Origin: Acidobacteriota bacterium | GTDB lineage: Bacteria; Acidobacteriota; Holophagae; Holophagales; Holophagaceae | Assembly (NCBI GenBank): GCA_021794095.1 | Contig: JAJYRN010000005.1 | Location: 62,001-126,000, forward strand | DNA: 64,000 nucleotides | Direction: 5' to 3' | Shown: one piece after another, positions 46,533 through 55,189 of the stretch | Layout of the letters: each line of letters starts with the position of its first letter | Numbering within the stretch: position 1 is the first letter of the stretch | Position numbers and translations under genes: made by a program | The notes under the pieces: model-generated | The model's database searches: none | The model's input: the letters and a program-made list of their open reading frames with translations, nothing else | What the model was told of the DNA's origin: nothing

Positions 46533-46829
46533 ATGGATCCAATGGAGACCCTCACCAAAGCCGATCTGTCCCGGCACCTGATGGAGCGGCTGGAACTCGG
46601 CAAGAAGGACGCCGACCTCCTGGTGAACACCTTTCTGGAGAGCATCATCGGCGCACTCACGGAAGGGGAGGGCGTCGAGCTGCGCGGGTTCGGCAGCTTC
46701 CGGCTCCGGGACCGAAACGCTCGCCAGGGGCGCAATCCCCGCAGCGGAGAGAACATCCATGTCCCTCCTAAACGCGTGGTCTATTTCAAGCTCGGGAAGG
46801 AGCTGCGCAGCAAGCTGATTGATGAGTGA
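46533..46829 (+). CDS. HU/IHF-family DNA-binding protein
   Basis: This 98-residue nucleoid protein has TKADLSRHLMERLELGKKDA (dimer helices), VELRGFGSFRLRDRNARQGRNP and the SGENIHVPP arm tip of the bacterial HU/IHF family. It bends DNA as a dimer. The Arg-rich arm and the VELRGFGSF strand are IHF-alpha-like, but HU is equally possible. ATG at 46533 has GGAG 6 bases upstream, with a second ATG at 46542. A csgG-like gene follows after 32 bp. Confidence 0.93.
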   Translation: MDPMETLTKADLSRHLMERLELGKKDADLLVNTFLESIIGALTEGEGVELRGFGSFRLRDRNARQGRNPRSGENIHVPPKRVVYFKLGKELRSKLIDE

Positions 46830-46861
46830 TCCCCGATCCACCCCTTTTTCCAGGAGATCTC

Positions 46862-47608
46862 ATGCGACGGTTCACACGCCTTTTCCTGGCCCTGGCGGCC
46901 CTGCTCGCGCTCGCGATCCCGGCCTTCGCCCAGACACGCCTGAGCAAGGCCGAGAAAGCCAAACTCCCCCGCATCGCCATTTTGGACTTCAAGGCTGCGC
47001 CGGACTGCTGGCACGGGTGGCGCTTCGGCGGCTGGGGCAACCAGATGAGCACCATCTCCAACCAGTTGCGGGATCTGTTCACGACCGAAATCATGCAGCG
47101 CGGCCACGGGAAGATCCGGGTCATTGAGCGTGAGCGCCTGCAGGACCTCCGCAACGAGCTGAATTTCCAGCAGAGCGGCGAGGTGGATACCGCCACAGTG
47201 CAGAAGATCGGCAAGCTGCTGGGCGTGAAGTACGTCATGACGGGCAAGGTGACCCGCTTCGCCTACAAGGAGAGAGGGATTTCCGGTGGCTGGGGCCTCG
47301 GTGCCCTGGTCAGCAAGGTGACGGGCAGCGGTTTGGCCGGGGCGGTGGCAGGCGACATGCACATGAAGAAGGCTTCCTTCACCGGCCGCTTGGACATCCG
47401 GCTCATAGATGTGGAGACCGGCGAGATTCTCGGTGCCTGGTCGGGCGACGGCAAGGTCTCGGATACCAGCGTGAAAGTGGCTGGAACGGGCACGGAAGTC
47501 CAGTACGACGAGGAACTGGTGAACAAGATCTTCGAACCCGTCGTGCAGGAGCTCACCCCCAAGCTGATCCGCGCCGCAGGCGTTGCGAACAGCGAATCGG
47601 ACGACTGA
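46862..47608 (+). CDS. CsgG-like secreted envelope protein
   Basis: This 248-residue exported protein has signal peptide LFLALAALLALAIPAFAQ. The mature part resembles the CsgG/curli assembly fold: RIAILDFKAAP, DLFTTEIMQRGHGKIRVIER, QKIGKLLGVKYVMTGKVTRF and RLIDVETGEILGAWSGDG. E. coli CsgG is a lipoprotein pore; no lipobox is present here, and most CsgG-family proteins outside curli operons have unknown roles. ATG at 46862 follows AGGAGA. A strong bidirectional terminator follows. Confidence 0.85.
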   Translation: MRRFTRLFLALAALLALAIPAFAQTRLSKAEKAKLPRIAILDFKAAPDCWHGWRFGGWGNQMSTISNQLRDLFTTEIMQRGHGKIRVIERERLQDLRNELNFQQSGEVDTATVQKIGKLLGVKYVMTGKVTRFAYKERGISGGWGLGALVSKVTGSGLAGAVAGDMHMKKASFTGRLDIRLIDVETGEILGAWSGDGKVSDTSVKVAGTGTEVQYDEELVNKIFEPVVQELTPKLIRAAGVANSESDD

Positions 47609-47629
47609 TTGCCATCGTTTTTCCGCGAA

Positions 47630-47658
47630 CCAAGGGGGCCTAGTGGCCCCCTTGGTTT
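47630..47658. terminator. Bidirectional terminator between the CsgG-like and hydrolase genes
   Basis: An 11-bp perfect stem (47630-47640 with 47645-47655) with a TAGT loop and trailing TTT. The right arm encodes the last codons and stop of the convergent hydrolase gene. Confidence 0.8.
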
Positions 47659-48611
47659 GTAATGGAATACCAGGCTCGGGTTGCCCGGGCGATGTCCGCC
47701 GCGTAGGCGGGGCCGAGCACCTCCGAGCAGTGCAGATGCCAGGTGGGCACCGGGATAACCTGGATGTGCTTGAAGCGAGCCGCAACGACCCACTGGACAG
47801 GTGGCGGGGCCAACCGATCCTGAGTGGCCAGAAAGCACAGCCCGGGGGTCTGGAAGCGCTGGGACCCCAGCTGCCGGAGAAGATTCGTGGCACGCGGGTC
47901 ATACCCACCCAGATGGCCTGCATAGCGGCTGGCCAGCAGACCGATCGCCGGGGCCGTGAAGTGCCACCAGCGATCCTTTGGACCCCGCACCAGGCGTTCC
48001 GCGAAATCCCGGCTGCTGGCGGGTGCGCCCTCCCAGATGATGCCGGCCAGCGGACCACGCCCCTCCCGTTCGAGGTCCGCCAGCGCCATCAGTCCCACCG
48101 AGGCGCCCAGGCTCCGGCCCATGAGCAGGATGCGGTTCCGGGGCACGCCCTCGGCTTCCAGGCGGTGGACGATGCACACCACGTTTTCGGACTCGCGGAC
48201 GCCGAACGTGATGGGAGGGGCCGGCCGGCCCGCGCGCAGGGCATCATCCCGCCGCAGGTAGGTGAAGATCGCGGCATCGAGATCCGGAAACCAGCGCAGG
48301 GCGGGGCTGGTGCCCCAGCGGTCATCGCCGAAACCGTGGAGCAGGAGCACCACGCCTGGGGCAGGCGCCTTCCGGTGGAGGCGCCAGAGCTGCAGGCCCT
48401 GGACCTCCTCGCTGGACCAGGTGCCTCCGGGATCGCCCGGCGAACCAGCCGCCAGTTCCGCGTAGGTCGCCTGCACCCGGGCCAGGGGCTGGGGATGGTA
48501 GAAGGGTGGATCCACCAGTTCCTGGGCCACGGCTCGGGCCTTCCAGGCCATGAAGCCGCCCGTGCCCAGCAGAGGCAGAAGGACAAGGCCTGCGGCCAGG
48601 ATGCGTTTCAC
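47640..48611 (-). CDS. Alpha/beta hydrolase, membrane-anchored or exported
   Basis: This 323-residue hydrolase has N-terminal hydrophobic segment RILAAGLVLLPLLGTGGF, which anchors or exports it. Catalytic features are the oxyanion HGFGDDRWG, nucleophile elbow GRSLGAS (Ser), Asp in ATQDRLAPP and His in VPTWHLHCSE. The substrate is unknown; it resembles bacterial BAAT/dienelactone-like or PldB-like hydrolases. GTG at 48611 overlaps the ferredoxin stop by 4 nt (GTGA). The stop codon lies in the bidirectional terminator. Confidence 0.87.
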   Translation of the reverse strand: MKRILAAGLVLLPLLGTGGFMAWKARAVAQELVDPPFYHPQPLARVQATYAELAAGSPGDPGGTWSSEEVQGLQLWRLHRKAPAPGVVLLLHGFGDDRWGTSPALRWFPDLDAAIFTYLRRDDALRAGRPAPPITFGVRESENVVCIVHRLEAEGVPRNRILLMGRSLGASVGLMALADLEREGRGPLAGIIWEGAPASSRDFAERLVRGPKDRWWHFTAPAIGLLASRYAGHLGGYDPRATNLLRQLGSQRFQTPGLCFLATQDRLAPPPVQWVVAARFKHIQVIPVPTWHLHCSEVLGPAYAADIARATRAWYSITNQGGH

Positions 48612-48901
48612 CAATACCCCGTGGTGATGTCCACCTCGACCGACGGGTCCAGCAGGCGGCACTGGCAGCTGATCCGCTGATCGGGGGCCGCCCCCAGGCG
48701 GGCCAGGAGGCGGCGCTCTCGCGAGCCTGGGCGGCTCAGGGCCTCGGCACCCGACAGGACAGTAACCAGACACCGCCCGCACGCGCCCCGTCCCGAGCAG
48801 GCCGAAGCCACGGGTAGGCCCCCGGCCTGGCACAGCGCCAACAGGGTGCCGCGGGATCCCAGCGCACGGTCGCGGCCCCGGGTGCGCGCCGCGAGAGGCA
48901 T
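48608..48901 (-). CDS. Plant-type [2Fe-2S] ferredoxin
   Basis: This 97-residue ferredoxin-fold protein has cysteines in SACSGRGACGRC (C-x5-C-x2-C) and a fourth in RISCQC, as in plant/mammalian-type [2Fe-2S] ferredoxins, with an extra Cys nearby. The Arg-rich N-terminus is unusual. The redox partner is unknown. It lies between a lipoprotein gene (3 bp upstream) and a hydrolase gene (4-nt overlap), so the three are co-translated. Confidence 0.85.
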   Translation of the reverse strand: MPLAARTRGRDRALGSRGTLLALCQAGGLPVASACSGRGACGRCLVTVLSGAEALSRPGSRERRLLARLGAAPDQRISCQCRLLDPSVEVDITTGYW

Positions 48902-48904
48902 GGG

Positions 48905-49333
48905 CTACTTGACCAGGGCGGCGCTGACTCCCGGCAGGCCTTCTGCTGGGGGCAGGAGATCCGGTTTGCCGTAAAGGACCGCATCGAAGGTCTGGGTGAG
49001 CACGATCTGATAAAGCCCCTTGTTTCCGGTCATGTCGAGTTCGCCCAGATCGGGGCTGAAGATCTCCCGGGCACTGGACAGGAAGAACCGGTGTTTGCCG
49101 GGTGCCAGCCCCTTGATGAGGAGGCTGCGAGCACCTTTCGGGTACTGGGCCACTGGAATGCGGGTGCCATCGAGGCTCAGTTCGAGGGGGCCGTGGACCT
49201 TGCGGGTGAAACGGAGGACCACGGTTCCGCTGGGCAGCGGGGTGGGGGAGGTCAGGGGAATCTTGCGGCACCCCAGGGCGGCGCCCGCTCCCAGGAGCAG
49301 CACCATCGCGGGAATGGCGAATCGAGACTTCAT
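48905..49333 (-). CDS. Small predicted lipoprotein
   Basis: This 142-residue exported protein has a signal peptide ending AALGCRK; the cysteine makes it a likely lipoprotein, though the lipobox is not ideal (Ala at -3). The mature part is beta-rich, with GTVVLRFTRKVHGPLELSLDG and APGKHRFFLSSA, like a PEGA-type domain. The function is unknown. ATG at 49333 has GGAGG 5 bases upstream; a longer frame to 49381 is open. First gene of a three-gene leftward unit. Confidence 0.78.
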   Translation of the reverse strand: MKSRFAIPAMVLLLGAGAALGCRKIPLTSPTPLPSGTVVLRFTRKVHGPLELSLDGTRIPVAQYPKGARSLLIKGLAPGKHRFFLSSAREIFSPDLGELDMTGNKGLYQIVLTQTFDAVLYGKPDLLPPAEGLPGVSAALVK

Positions 49334-49377
49334 GCGACCTCCGAACCCTGATGATATGCGATGACGGGGGGGCCGGT

Positions 49378-49654
49378 TCATTTCAAGCCCTCAGCGTCCT
49401 GCGGGATGACCATCCAGAGCCGTCCGCCCCATCGCCCCTGGACAGGTTTCCGGCCGATCACGCCCGCGAGGGCGCCGCTGCAGGCCACTTCGACGCGGCC
49501 TCCCGGGTGGGTCTGGAGGGAGAGGATCTTCAGGTGCGTCTGCTGGGTGGCGGCCCAGGTGTCCGGGTACGGCCCATTCCCGCCACGGTGGATGTCCAGG
49601 AGGTAGAGCTGGCCGCTTCGGAGGAAGACCAGGAAGGGCGCGGGAGAAGTTCAT
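49378..49654 (-). pseudogene. Small gene with apparent +1 frameshift after codon 6
   Basis: An ATG at 49654 with GGAG 5 bases upstream opens the reading MNFSRA. The following coding-like frame, from about 49635 to the TGA at 49380-49378, is shifted by one base (read GCC, skip C, then TTC CTG). That frame gives FLVFLRSGQLYLLDIHRGG, then QQTHLKILSLQTHPGGRVEV and ends WMVIPQDAEGLK, with almost all third positions G or C; the unshifted frame gives a Pro/Arg-rich shadow. In the coding frame a TGA at 49653-49651 blocks any upstream start. Either an extra C in a CCC run inactivates the gene, or sequencing or programmed slippage is involved. The product (about 90 aa) is not recognised. Confidence 0.6.
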
Positions 49655-49711
49655 GCTGACTCCGAACGGGGCGAACCCTATTCTGGGGGCTTGGACCTCG
49701 AGAGGTGAACC

Positions 49712-50173
49712 ATGACCCGTGTGCTGCTCCAGACCGACAAGGGCGACATCAACCTGGAACTCTTCCCGAAGGAGGCGCCGGGGACCGTGGCGAACTTCGT
49801 GAAGCTCATCGAGGATGGCTTCTACGACGGCCTGGCCTTCCACCGCGTGATCCCCGATTTCGTCATCCAGGGTGGCTGCCCCAATACCCGGGCGGGCGCC
49901 TCGGGCATGCCCGGCACCGGCGGACCCGGCTGGAAGATCAAGTGCGAGACGGCAGGGAACCCCCACCGGCACAAGCTGGGCGCCCTCTCCATGGCCCATG
50001 CGGGGAAGGACACCGGGGGCAGCCAGTTCTTCATTTGCAACGGCAGTGCCCCCAGCCATCTCGATGGGGTGCACACGGTCTTCGGCCAGTGTGTCGCCGA
50101 CGCCGACATCAAGGTGGTCCAGGCCATCCGCGCCAACGACCACATCGTCAAGGCGACGGTGACCGAGGCCTGA
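49712..50173 (+). CDS. Cyclophilin-type peptidyl-prolyl cis-trans isomerase
   Basis: This 153-residue cytoplasmic cyclophilin (no signal peptide) has [20 protein letters not shown] with the catalytic Arg, GALSMAH and SQFFIC motifs. It speeds proline isomerisation in protein folding. ATG at 49712. The start is divergent from the frameshifted small gene (57 bp). A hairpin follows the stop. Confidence 0.95.
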   Translation: MTRVLLQTDKGDINLELFPKEAPGTVANFVKLIEDGFYDGLAFHRVIPDFVIQGGCPNTRAGASGMPGTGGPGWKIKCETAGNPHRHKLGALSMAHAGKDTGGSQFFICNGSAPSHLDGVHTVFGQCVADADIKVVQAIRANDHIVKATVTEA

Positions 50174-50187
50174 GCGCCTTCATCCCG

Positions 50188-50222
50188 CGCAGAATCGGGC
50201 GGCCCGGCCGCCCGATTCTGCG
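50188..50222. terminator. Hairpin terminator after the cyclophilin gene
   Basis: A 15-bp perfect stem (50188-50202 with 50208-50222) with a 5-nt loop begins 14 bp after the stop; there is no T-run outside the stem. Confidence 0.65.
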
Positions 50223-50247
50223 TCAGGAAGGATGTCGGGAGGGACCG

Positions 50248-50829
50248 ATGACTGAACGCTGTGGGTGGTGCGGGGACGATCCGCTCTACGTCGCCTACCA
50301 TGACGAGGAATGGGGCGTCCCCCAGCATGACGACCGCCGTCTCTTCGAAAAGCTGGTGCTGGAGGGCGCCCAGGCCGGCCTCAGCTGGATCACGGTCCTG
50401 CGCAAGCGCGAGGCCTACCGGGAGGCCTTTCTGGGATTCGATCCCGCAAAGGTTGTGGCAATGACGGATGCGGATCTGGAAACCGTCCTGCGGAATCCGG
50501 GCATCGTGCGGAACCGCCTGAAGGTCTTCTCGGCCCGGAAGAACGCTCATGCCTTCCTGGCCGTACAGCGCGAGTTCGGTTCCTTCGACGCGTTCCTCTG
50601 GTCCTTCGTGGGCGGGTCGCCGAAGGTGAACCACCCACGAACCCTGGCCGACGTCCCCGCCGTGACGCCTGAGGCCGAGGCCCTGAGCCGGGCGCTGAAG
50701 AAGCGCGGCTTCACGTTCGTGGGGCCCACCATCATGTATGCGTACATGCAGTCCCTGGGGCTGGTGGATGATCACGTGGCCACCTGCTGGCGGCGGACCG
50801 GAGTCGCGGGGAAGGGACCGGGCCGCTAG
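50248..50829 (+). CDS. tag: DNA-3-methyladenine glycosylase I
   Basis: This 193-residue glycosylase removes 3-methyladenine from alkylated DNA. The N-terminus ERCGWCGDDPLYVAYHDEEWG holds two zinc ligands (Cys, His) and the C-terminal DHVATCW the other two; FEKLVLEGAQAGLSW includes the base-pocket Glu. ATG at 50248 follows GGGAGGG. The stop TAG overlaps a TAGACT hexamer upstream of metG, and metG begins 21 bp later. Confidence 0.96.
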   Translation: MTERCGWCGDDPLYVAYHDEEWGVPQHDDRRLFEKLVLEGAQAGLSWITVLRKREAYREAFLGFDPAKVVAMTDADLETVLRNPGIVRNRLKVFSARKNAHAFLAVQREFGSFDAFLWSFVGGSPKVNHPRTLADVPAVTPEAEALSRALKKRGFTFVGPTIMYAYMQSLGLVDDHVATCWRRTGVAGKGPGR

Positions 50830-50850
50830 ACTGGAAGGTCCGGAGCCCCC

Positions 50851-52770
50851 GTGTCCAAGCCCTTCTACCTCACGACCCCCATCTACTATGTCAACGACCG
50901 GCCCCACATCGGCCATACCTACACCACGGTGCTGGCGGATGTGATCGCGCGCTTCCATCGGATGCTGGGAGAGGACGTTCGCTTCCTCACCGGCACGGAC
51001 GAGCACGGCCAGAAAGTGGAGAAGGCCGCCGCGGCCCGGGGCATCGCGCCCAAGGCCCTGGCGGACGAGGTGGTGGCCAACTACACGGACTTGTGGCAGC
51101 GCATGGGCATGACCCACGACCGCTTCATCCGCACCACGGACGCCGACCACCGGGCCACGGTGCAGAGCTGGTTCGAGAAGCTGCTCGCCACCGGCGACAT
51201 CTACAAGGCTACCTACAAGGGCCTGTACTCCGTGAGTGACGAGGCCTACGTCACCGAGACCCAGGCCAAGGAACTCCAGGCCCAGGGCCTCGCCCACCAG
51301 CTCATCGAGCTGGAGGAGGAGACCTACTTCTTCCGGCTGAGCGCCTACCAGGACCGGCTGCTCGCGTTTTACAAGGAATTCCGAGAGCAGGAGAGGCGTG
51401 AGTGGGTCCAGCCGGAATTCCGCTTCAATGAAGTTCTGCGCTTCGTGGAGGGCGGGCTGCAGGATCTCTCCATCAGCCGCACGAGCATCACCTGGGGCAT
51501 CCCGGTGCCCGGCGACACCAAACACGTGGTCTACGTCTGGTTCGATGCCCTGCTGAACTACCTCACCGGCGCGGAGACGGCCTGGCCGCCGGACCTCCAG
51601 CTGGTGGGCAAGGACATCCTGCGCTTCCACGCCGTGTACTGGCCCGCCTTCCTCATGGCCATGGGCCTGGAACTCCCCAAGACCATCCTGGCCCACGGCT
51701 GGTGGCTCATGGGCGAGGACAAGATGTCCAAGAGCAAGGGCAACGTCGTGCGCCCCGATACCCTGCTGCGCTTCGGCAACGACGCCCTGCGCTTCTTCTT
51801 CCTGCGCGACATGCAGGTGGGCCACGACCGAGGCTTCAGCTTCGAGGGCTTCATGGACCGCCTCAACGCGGACCTGGCCAACGGCCTGGGGAACCTGGCG
51901 TCGCGCACCCTGAGCATGATCCAGCGGTACCGGGACGGTCGGATTCCGGCCCTGCCGGCCCACCGCGACGGGGTTACACGCACCCACGAGGGTCTCGGGC
52001 GAGCCGCCTTCGATCAATACCTGGAGAACGCCAGGCGCAACTATTTCAACTATGCCCTTGGTCCACTATGGGACTACCTCCGGGGCCTGGACGGCTACAT
52101 CGTCGAGAAGCAGCCCTGGGTGCTGGCCAAGGATCCCGCCAAGGCGGAGGAACTGGACGCGGTCCTGCACCTGCTCTGGCAGGCCCTCCGCATGACGGCC
52201 GTGTTGGTGGCCCCGGTGATGCCCGGCATGGCCCAGGAGCTCTGGACCCAGCTCGGGATGACAGGCCTGGTTGCGGACCAGCGCGTTGACCAGATCACCT
52301 GGGATGTTTCAATGCCGGAGCGCATCGGCCCCATCCAGCCCCTCTTCCAGCGCATTGACAAGGAGAAGGAAATGAGCGAACTCGAGACCTCCGCCGCGGC
52401 TCCCGCCGAGGCCAAGCCCGCCCTGGACGTCCCGGAGCTGCGGGAGACCATTGACTACGACACCTTCGCGAAGACCGACCTCCGCGTGGGGAAGGTGCTG
52501 GAGGCGGAGCGGGTGCCCAAGAGCGACAAGCTCATCAAGATGCGGGTGGACCTGGGCTTCGAGCTGCGCACCATCGTGGGCGGCATCGGCAAGGCCTACG
52601 CGCCGGAGGATCTGGTGGGCCGCCGCGTGGTGGTGGTGGCCAACCTGGCGCCCCGCAAGCTCATGGGCATCGAGAGCCACGGCATGTTGCTGGCCGCCAG
52701 CGACAACGCAGGCCTCCCCTACCTCGTGGCTGTTCCCGAGGAGGCCCATCCCGGCTTCCTGGTGAAGTGA
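50851..52770 (+). CDS. metG: Methionyl-tRNA synthetase
   Basis: This 639-residue class I synthetase has PHIGHTYTT (HIGH), DEHGQKVE and KMSKSKGN, plus a C-terminal Trbp111-like tRNA-binding domain (about 535-639). The zinc-knuckle cysteines of many MetRS are absent: the region reads YSVSDEAYVTETQ. It charges initiator and elongator tRNA-Met. GTG at 50851; GGAG lies about 9 bases upstream. Its 3' end overlaps a small gene as GTGA. Confidence 0.97.
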   Translation: MSKPFYLTTPIYYVNDRPHIGHTYTTVLADVIARFHRMLGEDVRFLTGTDEHGQKVEKAAAARGIAPKALADEVVANYTDLWQRMGMTHDRFIRTTDADHRATVQSWFEKLLATGDIYKATYKGLYSVSDEAYVTETQAKELQAQGLAHQLIELEEETYFFRLSAYQDRLLAFYKEFREQERREWVQPEFRFNEVLRFVEGGLQDLSISRTSITWGIPVPGDTKHVVYVWFDALLNYLTGAETAWPPDLQLVGKDILRFHAVYWPAFLMAMGLELPKTILAHGWWLMGEDKMSKSKGNVVRPDTLLRFGNDALRFFFLRDMQVGHDRGFSFEGFMDRLNADLANGLGNLASRTLSMIQRYRDGRIPALPAHRDGVTRTHEGLGRAAFDQYLENARRNYFNYALGPLWDYLRGLDGYIVEKQPWVLAKDPAKAEELDAVLHLLWQALRMTAVLVAPVMPGMAQELWTQLGMTGLVADQRVDQITWDVSMPERIGPIQPLFQRIDKEKEMSELETSAAAPAEAKPALDVPELRETIDYDTFAKTDLRVGKVLEAERVPKSDKLIKMRVDLGFELRTIVGGIGKAYAPEDLVGRRVVVVANLAPRKLMGIESHGMLLAASDNAGLPYLVAVPEEAHPGFLVK

Positions 52771-53111
52771 AGACCCCGGTCTTCCGCTTCGAGGCCGAGC
52801 TCCTCACGGACGCGCCCTTCGGGGCCATCGGGGCGAGGCTGGCGGCGCTCGGCTCGCCCTCTGATCTGCGCTGTCTGCGTTCGTTTCGCGATTGGCAGCC
52901 TCTGGAACGGAAAGGGGATCGCCTCGTTCTTCACTGGGGCCGGGCCTGGGGCGGAAGTGAGGAATCGGGTGCGATCAGCATCACGCCCGATCCCAAAGGA
53001 GCCCGCCTCCGCCTGGAGGGCCGCCTGAGGGGCTGGACAGGGTTCCTGCTACTCGGCCTATTGCGCTGGAAGACGGACCGCCTGCTGGATCGTTTCGTGG
53101 AGGAGCTGTGA
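52767..53111 (+). CDS. Small hypothetical protein (114 aa) coupled to metG
   Basis: Not recognised. This soluble protein of 114 residues starts at a GTG overlapping the metG stop (GTGA). It contains LRCLRSFRDWQPLERKGDRLVLHWG and ends with hydrophobic/basic GFLLLGLLRWKTDRLLDRFVEEL, perhaps an amphipathic helix; the overall pattern of beta strands then a helix hints at a START/SRPBCC-like fold. Coupling to metG suggests co-expression only. The third-position bias supports coding. Confidence 0.7.
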   Translation: MKTPVFRFEAELLTDAPFGAIGARLAALGSPSDLRCLRSFRDWQPLERKGDRLVLHWGRAWGGSEESGAISITPDPKGARLRLEGRLRGWTGFLLLGLLRWKTDRLLDRFVEEL

Positions 53112-53184
53112 AGGCGGTGCTGTGGATGAACTCGAGTGGTACCACTTGCTGCAACCCCAAGACGCTCACCCGGAGGAACGTGAA

Positions 53185-53961
53185 ATGAAGCTCTTCAGCT
53201 GGAACGTGAACGGCTTCCGGTCCGTCCTCAAGAAAGGCTTCATGGACTGGCTGGAGGAAGCGGAGCCGGACCTGTTCTCGCTCCAGGAGATCCGCTGCGA
53301 ATGGGAGGAGGTGGACCTGGGCGTCCGCCGGCAGATCGAGAGCGCCTATGACGTGTGCTGGTTCCCTGCCACGAGCAAGAAGGGCTACGCGGGTTCAGCC
53401 ACCCTCTCGAAGAAGGAGTTGGGTTTCAGCCATGCGAAGGGCCTTGGTGTCGAGGGCTACGATGCCGAAGGTCGCATGATCGTGTCCACGAAGGGGGACC
53501 TGGCCTTCATCGCCGGCTACTTCCCGAACGCCTCGCAGGGATTGGTGCGGCTGCCCTTCAAGCGCCAGTTCGCGCGTGACTTGGCGGCCTTCGTGGCGGC
53601 CCGGCACCGGGCGGGGCAGAAGGTGGTGCTCACCGGCGACATGAACGTAGCGCCGGAGGAGATTGACCTGGCCCGGCCCAAGGACAACGTGAAGAACCCC
53701 GGATTCACGCCCGAGGAACGGGAAGACTTCAGGCTCTACTTGGAGGCCGGCCTGGTGGACGTGCTTCGGGAACGGAACCCCGGCGTGCCCGGCCTCTACA
53801 CTTGGTGGACGGCCCGCGGCGGGGCCCGGGAACGGAATGTGGGGTGGAGGATTGATCTCTTCCTCGCCAGCCGCGGCCTCCTGGACCAGGTGAAGGACGC
53901 CCGTATTCATGCGGACGTCCTCGGCTCCGACCACTGCCCCATCAGCCTCGATCTGGCATAG
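53185..53961 (+). CDS. xthA: Exodeoxyribonuclease III / AP endonuclease
   Basis: This 258-residue enzyme of the exonuclease III (Xth) family repairs abasic sites. Key motifs are SWNVNGFRSV, LQEIRCE, GDMNVAPEEIDLARP and GSDHCPISLDL, containing the metal ligands and catalytic His. ATG at 53185 has GGAGGA 7-12 bases upstream. It ends 17 bp from the convergent TPR gene. Confidence 0.95.
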   Translation: MKLFSWNVNGFRSVLKKGFMDWLEEAEPDLFSLQEIRCEWEEVDLGVRRQIESAYDVCWFPATSKKGYAGSATLSKKELGFSHAKGLGVEGYDAEGRMIVSTKGDLAFIAGYFPNASQGLVRLPFKRQFARDLAAFVAARHRAGQKVVLTGDMNVAPEEIDLARPKDNVKNPGFTPEEREDFRLYLEAGLVDVLRERNPGVPGLYTWWTARGGARERNVGWRIDLFLASRGLLDQVKDARIHADVLGSDHCPISLDLA

Positions 53962-53978
53962 GAAGGCGCTCCTGCACC

Positions 53979-55007
53979 CTACTTGAGGTGCTTCAGGGAG
54001 GGATCGTTCAGCATGTCCTTGGCCGTGGCCGCATTCTTGCCGGTGGGGGCAAGCTCCAGATACTTCTGGAGGTTCTGCTTGGTCGCGTGGAGGTTGTTCT
54101 CACCGAACGACACCATGGCCATCAGGTAGTAGGCTTCTGCGAATTTCGGGTCCACCTTGAGCACCTTCCCCAACTGCGTCTTGGCCGCTCCGGTGTTGCC
54201 GGCGTTGAAGGCCTCGACCGCCTTGTTGTAGAGCACGCCTGGGTTGGGGCCCTGGATGGCGTCAAGATCGGCCTGGTACTTGGCTTCCGCAGCCTTGTCG
54301 CCCTTGGCTTTGGCCACCTGGATCAGGCTTGCAAGCACCAGTTCGTCCTTCGGATTCACAGTGAGCGCCTTTTGCAAGAAGGGCTCGGCCTCGGCCTTGC
54401 GGTCGGGGCTGCCCATGGCAAGGCAGATGCCGTAGACCCGGGAAACCTGGGGCAGGAGGTTGGCCGTCTCCGCCTTGGCTTTGTCGTCCTTCGTCTCGGC
54501 CAAAGACTCATTGATCTTCTTGTAGGCCGTCTCGATGCCAGGAAGCGCCTCGCTGTACTTCTGGGCATTGTAGAGGGGGATGATCGAGTTGAAGGCGTCG
54601 CGGCCCGCGGCATCAGCCGCGGCGCCGGGGTCCGCTGGAACGGTTTTCGCGGTTCCATTGGCGATGGCATCGGCCTGTGCCTGGTCGGGCGTCAGCAGCG
54701 TGTAGTCCTTCTTCAGGACATCCGCGAGGGGGATTTTCTCGTTCTTGTCTTCCAGACCGATGAACCCGTCGGCGCTGACGGTGATGTTGTAGAGCCTGGG
54801 TTCCAGGCCGACCTGCATGAACTCGCCATGGGCGTTTGTCGTCAATTCCTTGGTCCAGTGGATATCCAGCCGGTTCAGGACGACCTTGGCCCCCTTGATG
54901 GGCTTCCCTTCCTTGGTGAGTACTTTGCCGGCAATCCGGCCGGTGGACTCAGCATGCATCGAGAGACAAAGGGCAGGCAGCAGAAGGGCGGGCAGCAGGC
55001 GTCGCAT
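53979..55007 (-). CDS. Exported TPR protein with carboxypeptidase-regulatory-like N-domain
   Basis: This 342-residue exported protein has signal peptide LLPALLLPALCLSMHA. Residues 25-110 form a carboxypeptidase regulatory-like beta domain (GRIAGKVLTKEGKPIKGAKVVL). After an Ala-rich linker, TPR motifs follow (about 150-330: FLQKALTVNPKDELVLASL, FNAGNTGAAKTQLGKVLKVD). Such proteins are common in Acidobacteriota and act as scaffolds in the envelope. ATG at 55007 has GGAGG 5 bases upstream; ATG 55010 and 55019 are also in frame. Confidence 0.85.
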   Translation of the reverse strand: MRRLLPALLLPALCLSMHAESTGRIAGKVLTKEGKPIKGAKVVLNRLDIHWTKELTTNAHGEFMQVGLEPRLYNITVSADGFIGLEDKNEKIPLADVLKKDYTLLTPDQAQADAIANGTAKTVPADPGAAADAAGRDAFNSIIPLYNAQKYSEALPGIETAYKKINESLAETKDDKAKAETANLLPQVSRVYGICLAMGSPDRKAEAEPFLQKALTVNPKDELVLASLIQVAKAKGDKAAEAKYQADLDAIQGPNPGVLYNKAVEAFNAGNTGAAKTQLGKVLKVDPKFAEAYYLMAMVSFGENNLHATKQNLQKYLELAPTGKNAATAKDMLNDPSLKHLK

Positions 55008-55189
55008 CATTTCCTCCATAACCCATCCATCGTTCCACAGGTACGGTCCTTCGCGGAGTGCTTTTCGTCAAAGCCATTCCCGCATCAGGCAAGGCCCGGC
55101 ATGGAGCCTGTTCCCAGTGCGCATGCGGGAAAATCCGGGCTGTGGTAGGCTTCCCGGCAGAACATTCCGAACCTGTCTGGGGTATCCCG

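Noticed and set aside
49822-52017. Long minus-strand open frame antisense to the cyclophilin, tag and metG genes
   Set aside because: The sense genes carry clear motifs, and the antisense product is low in recognisable structure.
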